From assembly GCA_029844215.1 (NCBI GenBank), contig CM056723.1, forward strand, positions 90,016,790 to 90,080,789: a stretch of 64,000 bases of DNA, given 5' to 3'. The notes beneath the pieces were generated by a model that saw nothing but the letters and a program-made list of their open reading frames with translations, did not search any database and was not told the origin of the DNA. The first letter of the stretch is position 1. The number at the start of each line of letters is the position of its first letter. Of this stretch, positions 58,442-64,000 are shown piece after piece. A program made the position numbers and the translations under genes. This DNA comes from Przewalskia tangutica (lineage: Eukaryota > Streptophyta > Magnoliopsida > Solanales > Solanaceae).

Positions 58442-58634
58442 GATGTTGGTTTATGGTTAGAAGAAATAAATCTTGGCAGCTATCGTCAAATTTTCAAAGA
58501 AAATGGTGTTAATGGAGAGTATTTGGAGGGGATGTCCATGTTCACTACTGAACAGATTCTCCGGTTTATAAGAAGGTGTCACATGAAATGGGGAGACTTC
58601 ATAATGTTGTGTAAGGAGTTGAGGCGGATAAAAG
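58442..58634 (+). CDS. SAM-domain protein gene, penultimate exon
   Basis: An exon bounded by a Py-rich acceptor (CAG at 58439-58441) and a donor (AAAAG/GTTCCT at 58635). It encodes 64 residues with DVGLWLEEINLGSYRQIF, EYLEGMSMFTTEQI and a basic end, which fits a sterile alpha motif domain (five-helix protein-interaction module; the first helix usually has W-L-x-x-x-x-L-x-x-Y). It ends in phase 1, matching the last exon at 59185. Upstream exons are not recognisable between the viral array and here, so the gene may be truncated by the array or have long introns. SAM proteins bind other SAM domains, lipids or RNA; the role of this one is unknown. Confidence 0.7.
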
Positions 58635-58739
58635 GTTCCTATTTACTACCGCTCTCTTTCTCTTTTAGCTCGCAAGCGAAACCATATCTCTTAATCTCTC
58701 CATTCTCTTGAATCTTGATGTGTAGTTTGACAACTGGCC

Positions 58740-59075
58740 AGTCTTTTGGGAAGCTAAAAATGTTTTTTCCCCTTTCAAATAGTGTTTTTTTAAAAACGTT
58801 AGCCAAGCTTTTAGAGAAAAAATTAAGTGCTTTTGAATAGTAACAGAAGCTGCTTTTCAGAATCTAAAAAAGTTGATTTTCCCTTGAAGCACTTTCGGAA
58901 CATTGTCCAAAAACAAAGTACTACTCTGATATTGGCAAAAGTGCTTTTCTAGCTAAACACAATGCTCTCCAAAAGTACTTTTTCGAAAATCACATTTTAA
59001 AATAAGCAGATTTTCCAAGCTTTGGCCAAGCAGATTATAAGTTTTCAAAGTTTTGGCCAAGCAGATTATAAGTAT
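58740..59075. mobile_element. MITE-like element in the intron
   Basis: Starts near GGCCAGTCTTTTGGGAAGC and ends near GGCCAAGCAGATTATAAG, with many AAGTGCTTTT blocks. The right end carries a tandem duplication of TTGGCCAAGCAGATTATAAG (about 59020-59072). It lies between the two exons. Confidence 0.5.
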
Positions 59076-59184
59076 CTCACTCGTCTGCTGTTGCTATTTA
59101 GGAAAGAAGATACTGCTATGCGTTTACTGTTTGCTAGTGTCATATGGTTCCTTTATCTTTATTGATGTAAATTCATGTCTTCAG

Positions 59185-59315
59185 TGGCTTGCTTGAAGGG
59201 AGAGCAAAGAGTCCGGCGACCATGGTGGGCCCCATCTTGTATCTCTGTAGTGTTTATGAAAACGGCCAAGCGTAACAGGCAGTGTAGAGTGGTTTCACTG
59301 AAGCTGGAACCTTAA
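59185..59315 (+). CDS. SAM-domain protein gene, last exon
   Basis: Begins after TCTTCAG at 59184 and reads in phase with the previous exon, giving a basic tail: VACLKGEQRVRRPWWAPSC, then KTAKRNRQCRVVSLKLEP and TAA at 59313-59315. The tail is conserved-looking (Arg/Lys with a WW pair), with the single open phase set by the upstream exon. Downstream DNA (59316-59600) would hold the 3' UTR. Expression data or a homology search with the joined reading would confirm the gene. Confidence 0.7.
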
Positions 59316-59675
59316 GACACTGATATGCCAATATGCCATCTGTGTATCATTAGTTAATATTTCCAGAGGAGAAAAGTGGAAAATGGCTTCCCTCTCTGCT
59401 TATTTCCCTTGTAATTGTTTTGCCCTTTTCTGCCCAAGCATTTTATGGATACGTAAACTTTGTAGTCTACTTTTGCAGTTTTTTAGTTTGTGATGTTTAT
59501 AGTTTGAAATGAAGAAAAGAGATGACACTAATGTAAATTTCAATGTGTAATCTGTTGATAGTTTCCGAATTTCCAGTTTAAGTTTAGCACTAGACAATGA
59601 CCTGCATCGAATGTACGTGAACTCCTGCTATTATATGTTTGTCCCTCTCTCACTTTCTCTCACTTAATATATACA

Positions 59676-59835
59676 TGGTTAAACCTTGTTATAATGGTGT
59701 CGTTTGTCTGACTACTTCCTTGCTGCTATAGTGAAATCTTGTTATAGAAAGCTTATAATATAACATGAAAAAGTGAACCTATAAGGAAACTTGACCGATA
59801 TAGTGAAATGTTGTAGAGGATGACCTATATATATA
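59676..59835. mobile_element. MITE-like repeat (TTGTTATA family)
   Basis: Inverted-looking ends around AACCTTGTTATAATGGTGT and GAAATGTTGTAGAGGATG, with CTATAGTGAAATCTTGTTATAGA inside. This form is common in asterid intergenic DNA by my recollection. Boundaries are approximate. Confidence 0.45.
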
Positions 59836-60460
59836 TATTTTTAACTCGAGCTGCTGATTTGTACACGCAGAAACAGGACAATTTGAAAATTTGCAGAGCA
59901 AAAGATTACTTGGATTATCAATCTACTCTATATTTATTGTTGTTCGGTGTGTATTAGTTATATCCCTCACCTATAAAACACATTCGTTACTAATGCTTAA
60001 ATTTGATTAAATTGACAATTTAAATGTCGAGTAATTAAGTAATTGGATTTTAAGATTTTCAAGTTCAAAATGAAAAGACATACTTTGTGGCAATAAACAA
60101 CACAAAACGTAAGATATAATTTCCTTATTGATGTTGATCAACTATATTCACTTCATTTCTTCTTGATTTTCCGTTTTGCAAGTGCTTACTTCCATTAATA
60201 GTCCCTAACCATGCCATTACCTATAGCAATTCATAGTACCTCAAAAATCCTACAATCCATGCATTGACGAATAGGAGCCATATTGATAACTATAGTACCT
60301 GAGAAAACTCTCTGTTCTCCCTCCTAAATTTCAAGACTAAAACAAAGTTAATCTTTTGGCTTGGATGGCTTTGTATATTGTTCTTAAATTCACGGAGTTT
60401 CTTTTTGGATTGTTTTCTTACAGAAACCAAAATATATTCGTCGCTTGAATATATATTCGT
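59836..60460. other. Intergenic DNA, no gene recognised
   Basis: AT-rich with no convincing reading frame or known repeat. Confidence 0.5.
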
Positions 60461-60464
60461 TTCA

Positions 60465-60799
60465 CCCCGTGGCCATTAGTCAAATTTGTAGCCTTAGGGT
60501 CACAAGTTCGATTCTCGGCGGATACGTTCTCCGGGGCATATGCCTCGTATTAAAGCCTGATACCTTAATCGCGCGGACATGTTGCAGTGTGGGTTTGATT
60601 TCCTCCGGACAAGTCCTGTTAGGGGTCAGACCTTGTAGCATTGATCCGTTGATAGCGATCAGACACTGAATGCGGGGTGCACATTCCGCGATTTACCGGT
60701 GGCGGTAGAACGGGTTCGCTTCCAGAGTCAATCTGCGTCTTGTCTGGTCTGTGTATGAATCTTAAATGGCGAGGCGCGGATTATAAAAAAAAAAAAAAT
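60465..60799 (+). mobile_element. tRNA-derived SINE
   Basis: The head GTGGCCATTAGTC resembles an A box and AAGTTCGATTCTC (60503-60515) a B box. It ends in a 14-A tail (60785-60798). A second B-box-like GGGTTTGATTTCC lies near 60590, so it may be a dimeric or composite element. Flanking ATATATTCG / ATATATCGG could be target duplications. Confidence 0.6.
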
Positions 60800-61820
60800 A
60801 TATCGGTGAAGACTAAGCTGCTCACGTCACGTGCTCCACTTTTCACCTTTGGCTATATACGGCGAGTTGGAGATTTCCTTCACTTCTCATTTACTCCCCC
60901 GTACACATTTACTACTGTTCTTGTATATATCTATGAGAGCTCTTGGATGTATTTCATTTATTACAGCTAAACGTGTCAACGTTTCGGAGTGAGAGAACTC
61001 ATATATATCTACACACTTTTCCCATCAGTTCTCATGTTACAAAAGTGGTATAATTCTCTCTCTAAGAAGCGGCGAGAAGGGTTTCCTCCCCTTTTAGGGG
61101 CCCGGAGCTCCTCTTCCGGCGCCCTTTGGTGCGAAAACCTTACATATTGCTCGCCATCGAACGCCGGCGTATCCTCCAAGACCCATTTGTGGGGTATTGC
61201 GTTACCGGTTACGATATTTTGTGATTGTGGGGTTCGAAGCGGCGGCGACGCACAACGAGCTCACCTTCTCAGCGTCTCCTTCTAACACCAGGTGTATTCA
61301 CTTTAATAGCTTCTTTTGCATTTTCCAGTTTATTTATTGAAGTTTAAGCCTGTGTGTTTCTTACGTCTTTCGGGAGAAGGTGTAGTTCCTGGGTGTTAGC
61401 GCTAGAGCTCTCTTTGTTCTTTTAGGTCTTATCAGTTTTTGGTCTGATTGTGTGTGACCTTTCACTGGTCCCTTTAATTTCTGGGCTTATGTTTTTCATG
61501 TTCGTCATGTTAATCATGTTCAACATGTTTTTCATAATGTCCATCAAGTTCGTGTGATATTCACACACATTTGTGTTTGATCTTGTTTTGCTTTTCTATA
61601 TCCTTTTTGGCTGTTAGTAAGTTCTCCTTTGCGACCGCTGGGTTTTGCCTTTAGCCAGCGTCCGGTACACGCTATCAGTGATAGCAGTCACTTTTTATGC
61701 TGCTCCTCACAGCTCTACAGTGACAGGAATCACTCTTGAGCTGTCCGCGTCTCTTTATTTATATTTCTCTTCCCCTATATATTTTAAATAATATATATAC
61801 TTACTGATTATTATATCTTA
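60800..61820. other. Unclassified host DNA
   Basis: Contains a GC-richer patch (61060-61290) with a 98-codon plus frame of no known family. A run of degenerate CATGTT repeats lies at 61497-61530. I see no retroelement motif. Confidence 0.4.
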
Positions 61821-61842
61821 TATATATATATATATATATATA
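61821..61842. repeat. (TA)n microsatellite
   Basis: Eleven TA dinucleotides directly before the repeat at 61843. A shorter TATATATA precedes the second copy near 63560. Confidence 0.85.
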
Positions 61843-61995
61843 CCGGCCCCGATTTAATCAAAAAACATTTAGCGGGTCCGGGTCTCGAACCGAGACGTGA
61901 CATGATATGGTCCCGCCCGATTGCTTGGCCCAAAATAATCGTTGCAATAACGCCCATTTTACATTTTGGTTGTTATTGCAATGACCATTTTTAGC
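61843..61995 (+). repeat. hAT-like terminal region, copy 1
   Basis: GC-rich AGCGGGTCCGGGTC block, then GACATGATATGGTC, then a palindrome with CGTTGCAATAAC and GTTATTGCAATG arms around CCATTTTACATTTTGG. A diverged direct copy is at 63600-63755. CGGGTC-rich subterminal repeats are common in plant hAT elements. Confidence 0.5.
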
Positions 61996-62415
61996 TTCCC
62001 CACTCCCCCAACCCCCTACCCCTTTATATTTATTTTTAACTCCTAAGTTATTATATTTACATTTTAATTCAATTTTTTAATTATAAATACTTCATTTTCT
62101 CTTCTTATTTCTCACAAATCTTCCTACAATCTCTAATCTCTCAAATCTCAACCAATCTATACAACATTGTCTACTACATATTCACTCTATTTATTAATTT
62201 GAGAATTGAGAGTGAAGTTAACAACTAGCTTGAGGATTAATCTATCGAGCAAAGTTTTAATTTTCAACCTCTCTCGATTACACATCGACTCTACGTCGGC
62301 GTTTGGTACATTCGTTCTCTCATTAAATTATTATTTTATTTTTATTTCATTTATTACATTTAATTTCATTATCTTCAACTTTTTAAGTCTTTAACTATTT
62401 ATTATCATAATTAAA

Positions 62416-62809
62416 ATGAAAAAAACAAAAAATGTTTTGGGCAAGGCCTTGGGTATCATGGGCAAGGGTACTTATTCTAGTATTCCTAGACAAGATGATT
62501 TTATGGATCTTGAACTGTTTCATGAAATATCATATGATTTTGACACATGTTTATCCTCAAAATGAAGAAGATTTTAATTTAGATGACACTCTAGATGATA
62601 CACCTACTAATGTAGATGATGATACACTCACTAGTGAAATGCCTCCTATCCCCCCTAGTATGAGACGATGTCCGGCAAAACGACCATTAACATCAGCTGT
62701 ATGGAAATATTTTTACAGGGACATACCGAATCAAGTAGCTATATGTAAAACTTGTAAATCTGTTTATACTTTTATTGGAGATGAGTGTGGGGTCCTTGGG
62801 GGTTTTTAG
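62416..62809 (+). pseudogene. hAT transposase N-terminus with BED zinc finger, broken
   Basis: The first frame opens at 62416 (MKKTKNVLGKALG). After a shift near 62560 an acidic stretch leads into a BED-type finger, SAVWKYFYRD...AICKTCKSVYTF (about 62693-62775). This resembles the start of RICESLEEPER/DAYSLEEPER-like hAT transposases. It stops at 62807 where other sequence begins; the catalytic part is missing. Confidence 0.6.
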
Positions 62810-63132
62810 AGTTCACGCACCATTTCCACTAGTAGGGTCCAAATCATTATCGATAGTAGAGGAGGTGGTATCCTGGGAACCTAAGGAGAGGTGAGAGAAC
62901 AGGGTCCCCTCCTCGGTAGGATTGTCACCTGCCAGGGGCTGAGCACCCGCCGAAGTACCCCCAGGTTCAGAATGGTTATTACTCACGAATTTAGGGATGC
63001 TAGTAAGCATAGTTTGCCCTATAGGGGTGGAGTTATAAGCAGAGTCCACTCAAGAAGAGGGCTCTACGGAAGCCTGGCCCAGATTAATAGGTAATGGCAA
63101 GAAGTTAACCCGATTCCTCTTCTTCTTAGCCA
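62810..63132 (-). pseudogene. Short unidentified coding relic on the minus strand
   Basis: A minus-strand frame starts ATG at 63132 (MAKKKRNRVNFLPLPINLG). It has one stop near 63050, then runs 78 codons to 62813, rich in Ser/Thr/Gly. The basic start could suit a LINE ORF1 or gag, but no domain is visible. It interrupts the hAT relic. Confidence 0.35.
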
Positions 63133-63560
63133 TCAAGAGAGTTACACAAGCATTTAAAAGCACGAAAGAAGTACAATTGATGAAAGCTGGAAATAGATCC
63201 CCGGATATGAATTACAGAGCTTCACCTAATTATACAACACCTGCCTTATATGAATTACAAATCATGCGACAGTTGACTTCAATGAAAATAGTACGCTAAT
63301 AAAATTTACACACAGATTGCACGTTCTTAGTATTTGCCTACCGATAATCCTAGGTTTTCCTAACGACTATGGATCGAAAGAAATATCTGATCTGTTGAAC
63401 CAGACAGTGCAGGTTTGGTCTGATGACCTAATCAAATTATTACAAGACTTGGAACAAATCAGAATGTCGAAGGTGCTCCTCAATCGATGCACGCTCCGCT
63501 CCAACGAGCTACGAAAAGAGCGAAACAAAACAAAGTGCCTCGAAGTAGGAGAAATTATAT
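63133..63560. other. No recognised gene
   Basis: Short frames only. A 95-codon plus frame (63317-63604) runs into the following repeat and has no known motif. Confidence 0.4.
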
Positions 63561-63599
63561 ATATGGTGGCGATGGGTGGTAGGCCGATCCGTCTGGCCG

Positions 63600-63751
63600 T
63601 TTAAATTAAAAAAATTAGCGGGTCGAGGGCTCGGCGGGACATGACATGGTATGGTCACTTGGGCGGTCCGTTAGGACAGGCGAATCGCCACTTAACAAAA
63701 ATAGCCGTTGCAATAACAGTCATTTTATATTTTGGCCGTTATTGCAACGAC
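63600..63751 (+). repeat. hAT-like terminal region, copy 2
   Basis: Direct, diverged copy of 61843-61995: AATTAGCGGGTC, GACATGACATGGTATGGTC and the palindrome CGTTGCAATAAC...GTTATTGCAACG. It ends next to a viral ORFx fragment. Confidence 0.5.
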
Positions 63752-64000
63752 CATTCCCAGATGGTTCTATGAATGGTGGAACATATTTGGAGGAAATCTA
63801 CAGGTGGTTGCCCCGAGCTTTCAGAATCAGTATGTCTCCTTTACCCAGAACAATGATTTCAACGCTCGAGCACATTAAATTGTGTAAATTTTTATTAGTA
63901 AGCGGATCTCTTATATCCTAAATTGGGCGTTCGATATCCAAGAAATAAACAGATTAAATATTTAAGCAAAACCATCAAGATTAAAGGATGGAGCCACAAA
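63752..64000 (+). pseudogene. ORFx fragment of a plus-strand pararetrovirus copy
   Basis: Matches the ORFx core in sense orientation: RWFYEWWNIFGGNLQVVAP from about 63760, then the QNQYV stretch and, near 63955, the KYLSKTIKIKGW-like end, with frameshifts. It is opposite to the main array, about 8.5 kb from its edge, and runs off the window. A second insertion locus or a displaced piece are both possible. Confidence 0.8.

Noticed and set aside
61672..61684. CTATCAGTGATAG, identical to the core of a bacterial tet operator
   Set aside because: An isolated palindrome in plant DNA with no repressor gene or vector sequence nearby; chance is the simplest reading.

Overview
The window is plant nuclear DNA, probably from a eudicot, with a Solanaceae-like feel from its small transposons. 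It is dominated by an array of endogenous pararetrovirus copies (Caulimoviridae) that fills about 1-55.2 kb, interrupted by an older retrotransposon. Three things support this: a 13-nt initiator-tRNA primer-binding site (TGGTATCAGAGCC) at unit boundaries; 30K movement, CCHC coat, DSGA protease, YIDD reverse transcriptase and RNase H signatures; and no visible integrase or LTRs in the viral units. The right end (55.2-64 kb) is ordinary host DNA: hAT relics, three MITEs, a SINE, two terminal exons of a SAM-domain gene, and a viral fragment in the opposite orientation.

The viral units come in two kinds of nearly equal size (5.9-6.0 kb), almost all on the minus strand. Component A reads 5'-leader, ORF1 (101 aa), movement protein, coat protein with zinc knuckle, protease, stop, A-specific intergenic DNA, promoter. 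Component B reads leader, ORF1 (101 aa, different allele), a polyprotein lacking the movement domain and coat core but carrying protease, reverse transcriptase and RNase H, then an overlapping ORF (ORFx, about 406 aa) of unknown function, then promoter. A and B share leader, promoter, poly(A) and primer site. Neither alone is a complete genome; together they carry a full caulimovirid gene set. This is the layout expected of a bipartite pararetrovirus.

Layout: leader end (1-245); degraded B (246-5964); head-to-head junction at the primer site; plus-strand, heavily altered B (5965-11630); Ty3/gypsy relic (about 11640-14690); partial A (14700-18917); A/B chimera (18918-25028); B 5' fragment (25029-26980); B 3' fragment (26981-30845); A (30846-36881); A (36882-42882); best-preserved B (42883-48793); scrambled A (48794-53814); A 3' fragment (53815-55243), which abuts a decayed hAT transposase.

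A key caution: many ORF breaks fall where one copy reads CTG or CAG and another reads CG, ACG or CGA. The pattern is consistent with uncorrected long-read base-calling at methylated CHG sites in high-copy DNA, so much of the apparent decay may be technical. Joins between units with short microhomologies, a small inversion and a fold-back look like real rearrangements.
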